Shown piece by piece: positions 6,832-14,084 of a DNA stretch of 21,177 bases. The DNA is taken from assembly GCA_964478335.1 (NCBI GenBank), contig CAYZIC010000036.1, positions 1 to 21,177 on the forward strand, read 5' to 3'. Position 1 is the first letter of the stretch. Each line of letters starts with the position of its first letter. Below the pieces are notes generated by a model. The model had not been told where the DNA came from. It saw nothing but the letters and a program-made list of their open reading frames with translations, and did no database searches. Made by a program: the position numbers and the translations under genes. Source of the stretch: CAYZIC01 sp964478335 (GTDB lineage Bacteria; Verrucomicrobiota; Kiritimatiellia; RFP12; DVOR01).

Positions 6832-8781
6832 TTAGTTGCCTCCCTCTGTGGCATCGCCAACCCAAACGCTAAACCGCCCCTCTTCGCGGCCTCCACCTGT
6901 TTTGGTGCCGTTGCCATTCTGAATGTAGGCATCGCAGGCGAGGGCGAGGGTTTCCTTCATCTGTGCCACGCGCTTGGGGTAACGCGATGCCAGGTTGGTG
7001 CGTTCGGTGTAGTCGGTGTTGAGGTTGTAGAGCTGGCAAGAGGAACCGTCTCCATTGCTGCGCAGTTTCCAGCCGTCGTTTCGAATGAGGCAAGGCCCAC
7101 CGCTTCCTGCGGCAACAATCCAGCGGTCGGGGGGCAAATCCTCGACTTCGCCAGTCAGTACGGGCAGGAGCGAGGTGCCATCCTTGAGGGAGGCATCTAC
7201 ACCAAACCAATCGGCAAAGGTCGTCAAGATGTCGTAGTTGGCGGATACCGTCTGAACCGTACGCGTCGGGAATCCCTTGGGCCAGCAGAATGTCAAGGGC
7301 ACATTGATACCGCCCTCCCAGTTATTCCACTTCAAATCGTATTGGCCATTGTTGCCGTCAAAGATGTCACGGGTCTGTTCGCTCAACCCCGTGCCACCAT
7401 AGGGGCCAGAGTCTTTGTAGTTGCGCCCACCATCGGTCTGCTTGATGTAGAGCTCGTGGCCATTGTCTGAGCTAAACATAAAGACCGTATTCTCGTAGAT
7501 GCCCATCTCCTTGGTCTTGGCAATCACCTCGCCAACATGGTCGTCAAAGTACTTCACCATGGAGGCATATTCCATCTCCAGGTAGGTTAATTCATTCTTG
7601 AGAGGGTCCCATGGGTTGCCGTTATTCTTGCGAGCACCGTCGGCGTTGTTCCAGAAGTCGATCGCCTTATTGCGAGAATCAGGCGCATCACCTAAATTGG
7701 TTGCCGACTTGCCCTCTAGCTTTGGATCGCGCAAATCGATTGGCGTGCCATTGAGGGTGGGCTTCCAGATATCGGGATGAATCGCTGGCCAGTAATGATC
7801 TACACCTGCAGCGTGCCCCGTGTATTTGAGCTTGGAGGGCGGAATCGCCGTCGGGCCATGGGGGAGGTGGGTCGTGTAAAAGAGGAAAAAGGGCTTGTCC
7901 GCATCGCGCATCAGCTGGCCGTCTTTGTCACGCTCATTGCCGACAAATCGTTTGACCCAGTCCACCGTCACATCGGGTGCCCAGACCTGCTTGCCGGCGT
8001 AGTTCCACCGCGCCATGCGATTTGTATAGGTCTCGTTTTCTGGGGATTGGCCAGAGTCTTTGCGCGTGTTGCCGTCAATCGGCAAGATGCGCCCCTCGGC
8101 GCTGCCTTCGCTGAAGTTGTGCTCGAAGAGGAACGCCGGGAAAAAGCCATGGCAGCGGCCGTGGTCGAGGTAGCCCTGATAGGCATCCCAGCCGTGTTCG
8201 CGCAATTGCTTGCGCGTCACCAAAAAGCCATAGTCCATCTTCGAAACCTGAGCCGTCACATAGCCCGCCTGCTGAAAGACCTGCGCCAAGTAGGGATCAT
8301 TGGGCGCCAAGCGAATATCGTTATTGTCGGCACCGCGTTCTTTTGCTTGGACAGTCTTATTGACGGACACCCAGTTTGTGTTCGACCCATAGGAATTGGG
8401 AAAGCTCCCATCCTTTAAGATACCTGCGCCCGTGATGCGGTGGTGCAAGATCGTGTGGCAATCATGGTAGCCAGTTAACATCGATGCACGCGCCGGTGCG
8501 CAATACATGCAGCCGTGAGCATGGTCAAAGGTCACCCCTCGCTCCATCAATGAGTCGATATTGGGCGTCGTGACCTTGATCGCAGAGACATCCTTGCGGC
8601 GTTTAGCAAAGTAGGACAACATCCCACGCCCCTGGTCGTCGACATAAAAGAAGATCACGTTGGGGCGTTTGGCCCGCACACCCGCAGCCTGAGTCGAGAG
8701 ACCCTTAGCCAAAGCACCCGTTGACGACATCATGCCAGCACCCGCCAGCAATTGCATAAAGACACGACGATTCATAGTCAT
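6832..8781 (-). CDS. Tat-exported sulfatase (alkaline phosphatase superfamily)
   Basis: 649 residues from ATG 8781. A longer GTG start (8796) is in frame, but GAGG (8794-8791) lies 9 nt before 8781, giving an N-terminus MTMNRRVFMQ with a twin-arginine motif and hydrophobic stretch. Sulfatase hallmarks are D48-D49 (YVDDQG, metal), C94-A-P-A-R98 (the cysteine oxidised to formylglycine), H305/H308 (TTHLPHGP), and D439-N440 (SSDNG, metal) followed by EGGINVP. These fit a type I sulfatase that hydrolyses sulfate esters on polysaccharides in the periplasm or outside. The length (about 650) suits the larger arylsulfatase A-like group. Maturation needs a formylglycine-generating enzyme or an anaerobic sulfatase-maturing enzyme, neither in this window. 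It heads a two-gene unit with the beta-strand/discoidin protein. Substrate unknown. Confidence 0.93.
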   Translation of the reverse strand: MTMNRRVFMQLLAGAGMMSSTGALAKGLSTQAAGVRAKRPNVIFFYVDDQGRGMLSYFAKRRKDVSAIKVTTPNIDSLMERGVTFDHAHGCMYCAPARASMLTGYHDCHTILHHRITGAGILKDGSFPNSYGSNTNWVSVNKTVQAKERGADNNDIRLAPNDPYLAQVFQQAGYVTAQVSKMDYGFLVTRKQLREHGWDAYQGYLDHGRCHGFFPAFLFEHNFSEGSAEGRILPIDGNTRKDSGQSPENETYTNRMARWNYAGKQVWAPDVTVDWVKRFVGNERDKDGQLMRDADKPFFLFYTTHLPHGPTAIPPSKLKYTGHAAGVDHYWPAIHPDIWKPTLNGTPIDLRDPKLEGKSATNLGDAPDSRNKAIDFWNNADGARKNNGNPWDPLKNELTYLEMEYASMVKYFDDHVGEVIAKTKEMGIYENTVFMFSSDNGHELYIKQTDGGRNYKDSGPYGGTGLSEQTRDIFDGNNGQYDLKWNNWEGGINVPLTFCWPKGFPTRTVQTVSANYDILTTFADWFGVDASLKDGTSLLPVLTGEVEDLPPDRWIVAAGSGGPCLIRNDGWKLRSNGDGSSCQLYNLNTDYTERTNLASRYPKRVAQMKETLALACDAYIQNGNGTKTGGGREEGRFSVWVGDATEGGN

Positions 8782-8852
8782 GACACACATCCTCACAATA
8801 TAAGGTACACAAACATAATTATTCTAGCCACATCACCAGAATATTGCGCAAT

Positions 8853-8881
8853 ACGATACACCATTGCCCTCGTAAAGTCAA
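8853..8881 (-). promoter_or_regulatory. Promoter of the sulfatase operon
   Basis: On the minus strand TTGACT (8881-8876) and TATCGT (8858-8853) are 17 bp apart, with TG directly before the -10. The start of transcription would fall near 8846, leaving a leader of about 65 nt. It resembles the other promoters in the window in having GCTTG at -35 and TG at the -10. Confidence 0.5.
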
Positions 8882-9340
8882 GCATAAAAATAGCCTACAG
8901 TTCGCTACGCTCGCCGCATTGGGGAGGCTGCGCCTCCGCTTTGGGGCTCGCTGGTGCTCGCCGCCTTAGGGGCCGTCTGCCCCTAAAACCCCGAGCCAGA
9001 CGTGCCCGTCCGGCTACCGAACAAGTATGCCTGCGCTTTGAACAGCCCATCCCCCGACCCGATCCACCACCCGCGCCCACGCTACCCGTGATTGACAGGC
9101 ACTGCTCCGGCTTTTAAGATGGCCTCCGCTCAGCCCGTCACCCCCCCGCCGCACCCTTCTGGCAGTCTTGCCCGCCGCAGACGTGCCAATAAGGAGCGTA
9201 GCGACCGTTCCAAAAGGCCGTAGGCCGTTCTGCGAGGCTCCGCCTCGCTCCCACATTCTACATTCAACATTCCACATTCTAGCGGTGCAGTCGCCCCCGC
9301 TGTGGGGCTCGCTGCCTGTTGCGGCGAGCGTAGCGAGCTT
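8882..9340. other. Repeat-rich intergenic region between divergent genes
   Basis: No gene is seen. An 18-bp word (CCGCTtTGGGGCTCGCTG / CCGCTgTGGGGCTCGCTG) appears at 8936-8953 and 9297-9314 with one mismatch. A perfect stem TTAGGGGC/GCCCCTAA (8966-8973 with 8979-8986) is nested inside GGCTCG/CGAGCC (8945-8950 with 8992-8997). At 9251-9281 there is a degenerate CATTCTA/CATTCAA/CATTCCA tandem. Words such as CAGTTCGCTACGCTC and CCACCCGCGCCCACGCTACC recur from the gaps at 1836-2460 and 3284-3935. Confidence 0.6.
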
Positions 9341-9516
9341 TTGACAGGGCTGTCAGTAAAGTTTTTGACAGGGTGTGGTTAACTTGATAATAGCTTGATA
9401 CGTAACTTGTCAACAAGGGGGTGTATTTGTGAATTGGTCGGTGTTAAGTAGTTGATTGTTTGAGAAAGTTGACCGTGATGTCTCTTTTTGACAGGTTGGG
9501 TCTGAGTTATTGATAG
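9341..9516 (+). promoter_or_regulatory. A+T-rich control region of the XRE gene with TTGACAGG motifs
   Basis: TTTTGACAGG occurs three times (about 9339, 9363 and 9486). The first forms an operator-like palindrome, TGACAG-GG-CTGTCA (9342-9355). Two copies also work as -35 boxes: TTGACA 9365-9370 with TAATAG 9388-9393, and TTGACA 9488-9493 with TGATAG 9511-9516, both at 17 bp. A repressor binding TTGACAGG would cover these promoters, so autoregulation by the XRE protein is a reasonable guess. The leader from the first promoter would be about 185 nt. Confidence 0.45.
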
Positions 9517-9584
9517 GTTGTTGATAAAATTGTTAATAACTTTCGCTTGCTTTTTAGTGTGAGTTGGTGCATAATAGGCGACAT

Positions 9585-10100
9585 ATGAAAACACGTGGTC
9601 TACAAATTAAAGCAGCTCGTCAGAGTCTGGGGCTCTCGCAAGGAGCCTTGGCTCAGGCTGTGGGCTGTAAGCAGTCTGCCATCTCGATGTTGGAGTCGGG
9701 CAAGGCTGATGCGGTTAATCGTGAGACGCTGGGCAAGATAGCGGTCACGCTTAAGCTGGACTTGGATGGTCCGGCGGTGATCGCTAGTGGTGCATTGGGG
9801 GTGCTTGCTGAGCGCGCCTACTGTCCTGATGCGCATTGCCCATCAAATGTGCCGATCGTCAGTGGTGAGGAGTTGCTCTTTGTCCCGCAGATGCAGTCTG
9901 CGAAGGCGTGCCGGTGCCGCTATTGTGGTGAATTGCTGGAAAAGCTCTGCCCAGAATGTGCCGCTCCTGTGAATGCTGGTTCGGCCTGTATGGCGTGCGG
10001 TGCGCACTATGTGACCGATACGCTGGATGTGGTGGATCGCGAGGCTTACGCTCGCGAACGCCGCCAGGCATTGCTTGATCTGGCAAGCTTGACGCATTGA
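9585..10100 (+). CDS. XRE/Cro-type regulator with C-terminal zinc-ribbon cysteines
   Basis: 171 residues from ATG 9585; an in-frame TTG at 9564 exists, but AGG lies 6 nt before 9585 and the product then starts at the HTH. Residues 4-60 are a helix-turn-helix of the Xre/Cro family (IKAARQSLGLSQGALAQAVG, with SAISMLESGK as recognition helix). The rest is cysteine-rich: C80-x4-C85, C111-x2-C114, C122-x2-C125 and C135-x2-C138, the last three pairs looking like one or two zinc ribbons. Family knowledge says the HTH binds DNA; the zinc part may mediate dimerisation, sensing or protein contact. It is flanked by a motif-rich leader and a strong terminator, so it is a monocistronic and perhaps autoregulated unit. 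Targets are unknown. Confidence 0.85.
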   Translation: MKTRGLQIKAARQSLGLSQGALAQAVGCKQSAISMLESGKADAVNRETLGKIAVTLKLDLDGPAVIASGALGVLAERAYCPDAHCPSNVPIVSGEELLFVPQMQSAKACRCRYCGELLEKLCPECAAPVNAGSACMACGAHYVTDTLDVVDREAYARERRQALLDLASLTH

Positions 10101-10124
10101 GCGCGTGATTGCGCTACTACGACT

Positions 10125-10159
10125 AAAGCCCTGCTTAACTGCGGGGCTTTTTGTTTTTT
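10125..10159 (+). terminator. Rho-independent terminator of the XRE gene
   Basis: Stem AAAGCCCTGC / GCGGGGCTTT (10125-10134 with 10141-10150, one T.G wobble) around TTAACT, followed by TTGTTTTTT. It lies 24 nt after the stop codon. Confidence 0.93.
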
Positions 10160-10307
10160 GGGCGTGCTTGTTCCTGCGAGTAATGGGGCGAGGTAGGGTA
10201 ACAGTAGACTCTGCTGACGGGGGGCAGTGTGCTCATGGCATACCTGCCGTATGGCTGATGTGACGGGGGCGCACTTTGACCTCTCTGTCTACTAAGGGAT
10301 GACAAAA

Positions 10308-10399
10308 TGGGTTGCAAGGCATTCGTCATTTGGGTTGTAAGGCATTCGTTATTTGGGTTGCAAGGCATTCGTTATTTGGGTTGCAAGGCAAATGAGCAA
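10308..10399. repeat. Tandem 23-bp repeat, three full copies and one degenerate
   Basis: Units start TGGGTTGCAAGGCATTCG and run 10308-10330, 10331-10353 and 10354-10376, with one or two changes. A fourth (10377-10399) keeps only its first 14 bases, and a fifth partial (TGGGTAGCAA) starts at 10400. ATTTGGGTTGC (10374-10384) and GCAACCCAAAT (10406-10416) form an 11-bp inverted repeat around a 21-nt loop. The array has no spacers, so it is not a CRISPR. It lies between the convergent 3' ends of the XRE and MATE genes. Confidence 0.85.
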
Positions 10400-10476
10400 T
10401 GGGTAGCAACCCAAATTATAATGAGATTGCAATGGATCAGTGGACGGCTTAGTAGAGGTTCGCTCTAGGGGGGCTC

Positions 10477-11790
10477 TTAGTGGAGGTGGCGGATGAGGCG
10501 GCGGGTGAGGTGCCAGCCAATAATACCTGAGAGGATGTCGGTAGCCAGTCGAGCATAAAAGAGTCCGCTGAGGCTATGGCAGTACCAGGCTAAGAGGGAA
10601 AGGGGTATCATGATGCCAAAGAATCGCAACGCCATGAGTAGGGTACTGCTTTTGGGGCGTTGACACCCCGTGTGGAAGAAGCTTGAGTAACGATGGATCT
10701 CGACACCCGCAAAGCCCCAGGGGATGATGCGTAGGCCGAGGATGATGATCGATTGCACATCGTGGTCGTCGGTCATGATACACGCCAAATCCAGGGCAAA
10801 GGTGGTCATGAGGACGGCCGAGAGGAGGAGGCTGCCTCCAGCTACATAGGTCGAGAGGGTGTGGCAGGTGCGAATGCGGTCGTAGGCGCGGGCTCCAAAG
10901 TTTTGTGAGACAAAGGGGATCAAGAGCATGCCTAGGGTCATGGGAAAGATAAAGGCGACTTGTTCGATGCGACCAACGACGGAAAAGGCCGCAACGGCGT
11001 CTTCGCCAAAGCTGGCGGTGATCCAGGTGAGGATCATGTTGCTCGTAGGGATCATGAGCAGGCCGAGTGTGGCTGGCGCGGCAAAGCGCATAATCAGATG
11101 CCAGACGTGCAGGAGCTCTTTGAGGGTAATGGCTCGCCAAGTGATGAGCTTGACGCGGCTGCTGAGCACGATGAGGCCGCCTGATAGGCTAATGGCTTGC
11201 GCAAGTATTGTTGCCCAAGCTGCCCCGGCGATGTGTAGGTCGAGGGTGAAAATCAGAAGGGGGTCGAGCAATAGGTTGAGCAGGAGGCCGATGAAGAGAA
11301 AGGCACCCGAGTGGAGCGTTTTGCCCGAGGCGATGAGTAGGTCATTGGCGATCATTTGGAGCATGGCAATGGTCGTACCACAAAACCAAATGATGAGGTA
11401 GGTGTGGGCTTGGCTGGCGGCGAGGCCGTGAGCATTGAGCAGCTGGAGGAGCGGCTGAGCTGAGAGCAGTCCACCTACTGTGAGCACAAGGCTGACAACG
11501 ATGGCGAGCAATAGCCCGATGGTGACGACGGTGGCGGCGCGGCTGTGGCGGTTTTGCCCTAGGGCGTGTGAGGTGGTCGCCATGATGCCAATGCTCAGCC
11601 CACGACAAAGAAAGATCGCAATGAGCACAATGGGAAAGGCAAATCCCATCGCCGCTAGGGGGGTCACACCGAGCTTGCCGACAAAATAGGTGTCAACAAG
11701 GTTGTACCCTGTCATGGAGAGCGTGCCCAATAGCATGGGAATCGTCGCTCGCAGGAGGCTAGGGCCTATGGGGCCATGGGTGTAATTCAT
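10477..11790 (-). CDS. MATE-family multidrug/cation antiporter
   Basis: 437 residues with about 12 hydrophobic segments. The N-terminus (PIGPSLLRATIPMLLGTLSM, YNLVDTYFVGKLG, LAAMGFAFPI) is typical of MatE proteins of the NorM/DinF branch, and the internal repeat restarts near MRFAAPATLGLLMIPTSNMI. Such proteins export cationic drugs or metabolites across the inner membrane in exchange for Na+ or H+. The ATG at 11790 has no Shine-Dalgarno; upstream RNA is a C-rich and A-rich run, so translation may be weak or coupled. The gene lies 72 nt after yicC and is probably the last of the thrS-infC transcript. No obvious terminator follows it; only the 11-bp inverted repeat at 10374-10416 lies downstream. 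Substrate unknown. Confidence 0.92.
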   Translation of the reverse strand: MNYTHGPIGPSLLRATIPMLLGTLSMTGYNLVDTYFVGKLGVTPLAAMGFAFPIVLIAIFLCRGLSIGIMATTSHALGQNRHSRAATVVTIGLLLAIVVSLVLTVGGLLSAQPLLQLLNAHGLAASQAHTYLIIWFCGTTIAMLQMIANDLLIASGKTLHSGAFLFIGLLLNLLLDPLLIFTLDLHIAGAAWATILAQAISLSGGLIVLSSRVKLITWRAITLKELLHVWHLIMRFAAPATLGLLMIPTSNMILTWITASFGEDAVAAFSVVGRIEQVAFIFPMTLGMLLIPFVSQNFGARAYDRIRTCHTLSTYVAGGSLLLSAVLMTTFALDLACIMTDDHDVQSIIILGLRIIPWGFAGVEIHRYSSFFHTGCQRPKSSTLLMALRFFGIMIPLSLLAWYCHSLSGLFYARLATDILSGIIGWHLTRRLIRHLH

Positions 11791-11793
11791 GGT

Positions 11794-11823
11794 GGGTTTT
11801 TTTTGGGGGGGGTGGGGTTTGGG
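11794..11823. repeat. T8-G8 homopolymer tract next to the MATE start
   Basis: On the plus strand GGG (11794-11796) is followed by T8 (11797-11804), G8 (11805-11812), T, G4 (11814-11817), TTT and GGG. It begins 3 bp upstream of the MATE ATG. Four G-runs could form a G-quadruplex on the plus (template) strand. A 6-bp hairpin GAGGCG/CGCCTC (11823-11828 with 11836-11841) follows. Confidence 0.7.
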
Positions 11824-11862
11824 AGGCGACTATGCCGCCTCTAGTTCTAGTTCTAGGTCTAC

Positions 11863-12729
11863 CTACTCGATATTTTGGACTTGCTCGCGAAAGGTCTCAA
11901 GGAGTGCCTTAAAGGCGATGACGTGGTGAGCGATGGTGGCGTTGTTTGCCTTGGAGCCTGTGGTGTTGATCTCTCTGAACATCTCTTGACAGAGGAAATC
12001 GAGAGGCCGTCCGCAGGGTTTGTCGTCGGCGAAGATCTTTTGGGCGTGGTCGAAGTGGGCTTTGAGGCGGGTCATCTCTTCGGTAACATCGCACTTGTCG
12101 GCAAAGAGAGCAACTTCTTTGGCGAGGGCTTCTGGGTCGAGGGAGACCGATTGGGGAAGGAGCTCGGTGATACGCTTTTGGAGGGTCTCTTTGTAGAGCG
12201 CAGGGAGAGTGGGGGTGATCTGTTGGATTTGATCTTGGATGGCAGCGAGCTGGGTGAGGCGATTTTGGAGGTCTTGAGCCATGGCGGCTCCTTCGTGGGC
12301 TCGCATCGTCTGGAGGGCATCTGTGGCGGCGTGGAGGGTCTCTTCGATCTGGGCGTAGAGCTCAGGCGTGGGGGCGAGACTGGAGGATGACCGGGTGACC
12401 TCTGGGATGGAGAGGAGGTCACGCAGGGTGAGTGTCGCATCGATGCCGAGGCTTTTGGCGAGGGCTTGGATGCGGTCGATGGCGGGCTTGACGGTCTCGG
12501 TGTTGGCCTCGGTGGCGGTTTGGGCAATGGTAACATTGACCTTGATGGCTCCTCGAGAGATGATTTGCTTGAGCTTGGCTTGCAGGGGTGCGTCAAAAGC
12601 TAAGAGCTCGCGGGGTAGGTTGATGGAGGCATCGAATTGCTTGCGGTTGACGGTGGCGATCTCGATGGTGATCGTGGTATTGGCGCAGGAGGTGGAGGCG
12701 CGGCCAAAGCCGGTCATGCTGTAGATCAT
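11863..12729 (-). CDS. yicC: YicC-family endoribonuclease
   Basis: 288 residues, close to the E. coli protein. The N-terminus MIYSMTGFGRA and the following beta-strand with NRKQFDASINLPREL are the YicC_N signature. The C-terminus (KCDVTEEMTRLKAHF, PCGRPLDFLCQEMFREINT, GSKAN) is the DUF1732 signature. YicC-type proteins are reported as endoribonucleases linked to RNA turnover and stationary phase. AGGA lies 11 nt before the ATG, a weak spacing. The gene starts 29 nt after the stop of the SDR gene. In many bacteria yicC sits beside gmk; here it does not. Confidence 0.93.
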   Translation of the reverse strand: MIYSMTGFGRASTSCANTTITIEIATVNRKQFDASINLPRELLAFDAPLQAKLKQIISRGAIKVNVTIAQTATEANTETVKPAIDRIQALAKSLGIDATLTLRDLLSIPEVTRSSSSLAPTPELYAQIEETLHAATDALQTMRAHEGAAMAQDLQNRLTQLAAIQDQIQQITPTLPALYKETLQKRITELLPQSVSLDPEALAKEVALFADKCDVTEEMTRLKAHFDHAQKIFADDKPCGRPLDFLCQEMFREINTTGSKANNATIAHHVIAFKALLETFREQVQNIE

Positions 12730-12758
12730 GGGTGAAGAGTCCTAAAATAGGGGATGGA

Positions 12759-13433
12759 TTAGAGGAGGTGCTGCCCGCCATCAATGTAGAGCACTTGGCC
12801 GGTGATGGTGGGCGTGTCGAGTAAAAAGGTCACTGCACGCAGGATGTCTGCAGGCAGGGGTTTGGCGCAGAGGAAGGCTCCAGCCTTTTCGCGATGGGTT
12901 GGATTGGGCGGTGGCAAGATGGCACCGGGGGCGATGGCATTGACGCGGTAGCCAGGGTAACTCTTGGCGGCACTCATCACGTAGTCATGAAGCGATTGCT
13001 TGCTTAGCGAATAGGCCAATTCGCCAATCCGCGCTGGCTGGGTGATGCGCTGGTCCAAGAAATGGATAATCTGCCCCGTGGGATTGATCGCATGAAAGGC
13101 TTGCGTCAGGACGATCGGAGCGAGGGTGTTGAGCTGCCAGAGGCGGGTGAGCTGCTCTGGTGCGGTGGGCTGATCGGGCTCGCTGGCGCGCTCAAAGCCG
13201 GCGGCGCAGTTGATGATGGCGTCGGGCAAGCCTATCGTGCCCTGGCAGGCATCGAGCAATGCTGGGATGGTGTCGACTTGAGTCAGGTCGCAGTAAAGTG
13301 CGGGCCAGGGCGCATCGACTGGTGGGGTGCTCTTGTACTGGCCGACGACATGATGACCCTGCTCATGGAGCATCTGGGCGATCTGGTAGCCGAGACGATG
13401 GGCGCCAAGGATGAGGACTTTGAGAGGGGGCAT
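12759..13433 (-). CDS. Short-chain dehydrogenase, pteridine-reductase (PTR1/FolM) type
   Basis: 224 residues from ATG 13433 with AGGA 6-7 nt upstream; an in-frame TTG two codons earlier is less likely. The NADPH-binding glycine motif is G10-A-H-R-L-G15, the GARRLG-like form seen in pteridine reductases. Other SDR marks are INCAAG (75-79), LN (101-102), Y141-S-L-S-K145, and APGAILPPP (168-176), close to the VAPGAILWP of PTR1/FolM. The usual catalytic Ser seems replaced by D127 (FLDQR), 14 residues before Tyr; PTR1 uses Asp-Tyr-Lys. Hence a dihydrofolate/dihydropterin or monapterin reductase is likely. It is cytosolic, 90 nt downstream of infC and 29 nt upstream of yicC. Confidence 0.8.
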   Translation of the reverse strand: MPPLKVLILGAHRLGYQIAQMLHEQGHHVVGQYKSTPPVDAPWPALYCDLTQVDTIPALLDACQGTIGLPDAIINCAAGFERASEPDQPTAPEQLTRLWQLNTLAPIVLTQAFHAINPTGQIIHFLDQRITQPARIGELAYSLSKQSLHDYVMSAAKSYPGYRVNAIAPGAILPPPNPTHREKAGAFLCAKPLPADILRAVTFLLDTPTITGQVLYIDGGQHLL

Positions 13434-13523
13434 GGACAATCCTGCGATAAAGGTCTATAAAAAAGCAACCCGCGAGAGTCGATGATATACTCCCACAGAT
13501 TGCTGATCAATCGCCAATTAAAA

Positions 13524-14084
13524 TTAGTTGGCGGGGGCTTTGGGCGCTGCTGGCGCGGCTTTGGCGTTACCCTTGGCCGACTTAGGGGCGAGCTGACAAC
13601 CAACCAAGTTGCCGGTCAAAACGGGCTTTTGCTCCACGGTCACCTGATCGGCGACGGCGGCAAGCACCTTATTGATGACCTCGAGGCCCAATTCCTTGTG
13701 CGCATTCTCACGGCGACGGAATTGCAACGACACACGAACTTTATTGCCGTCAGCAATAAACTCAAGGATCTTACGAATCTTGAGGTTCATATCGTTCTCT
13801 TCGACAGAGACGTGAAACTTGATTTCCTTGACTTGCGTCTTGGTCTGGTTTTTACGCGCTTGCTTAGCCTTGATGCTTTCCTCATAGCGGAATTTACCGT
13901 AGTCCATGATTTTGCAAACGGGTGGCTCAGCATTGGGGGAAAATTCAACCAGATCTAGGCCTTGGCTCTCAGCTAAGCGCTGAGCCTCGCGAGTCTGCAT
14001 GACTCCGAGCATTTTGCCTTGGGCATCAATCACGCGCACTTGTGGGACGCGGATCTTGAAGTTTGTACGAATGAACGAAGCGAT
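13524..14084 (-). CDS. infC: Translation initiation factor IF-3, apparent AUC start
   Basis: IF-3 binds the 30S subunit, prevents subunit joining and checks the start codon. The N-domain reads KIRVPQVRVIDAQGK, AQRLAESQGLDLVEFSPNA and PPVCKIMDYGKFRYE; the C-domain KEIKFHVSVEENDMN and VSLQFRRRENAHKE. Starting at the first standard codon (GTG 14039) removes most of the conserved IRVP-VRVID start. Upstream in frame there is no ATG, GTG or TTG before a TAG at 14108-14106. ATC at 14084-14082, however, lies exactly 6 nt after AGGAGG (14096-14091). IF-3 genes are known to use AUU or AUC to control their own level, so AUC is the natural reading (186 residues). The C-terminus ends in an Ala/Lys/Pro tail. 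It sits 97 nt downstream of thrS. Confidence 0.93.
   Translation of the reverse strand: MASFIRTNFKIRVPQVRVIDAQGKMLGVMQTREAQRLAESQGLDLVEFSPNAEPPVCKIMDYGKFRYEESIKAKQARKNQTKTQVKEIKFHVSVEENDMNLKIRKILEFIADGNKVRVSLQFRRRENAHKELGLEVINKVLAAVADQVTVEQKPVLTGNLVGCQLAPKSAKGNAKAAPAAPKAPAN

Noticed and set aside
7777..8418. Plus-strand open frame of 213 codons opposite the sulfatase
   Set aside because: Lies fully opposite a gene with all sulfatase motifs; no SD or family resemblance.
8895..9280. Small open frames in the gap before the XRE gene
   Set aside because: Arg/Pro-rich translations of repeats, without SD or family resemblance.
9478..9513. 11-codon leader peptide (ATG at 9478) before the XRE gene
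   Set aside because: No SD, and it overlaps the TTGACAGG/promoter motifs; no attenuator-like structure follows.
9341..9540. Possible replication origin in the A+T-rich stretch
   Set aside because: No good TTATNCACA DnaA boxes (only TGTGGTTAA, one mismatch) and no dnaA/dnaN neighbour; promoters and operator motifs explain it better.
10308..10399. CRISPR array
   Set aside because: Repeats are directly adjacent with no spacers and no cas genes.
13524..14039. infC starting at GTG 14039
   Set aside because: No SD, and it truncates the conserved IF-3 N-terminus; the ATC 15 codons upstream has an ideal SD.
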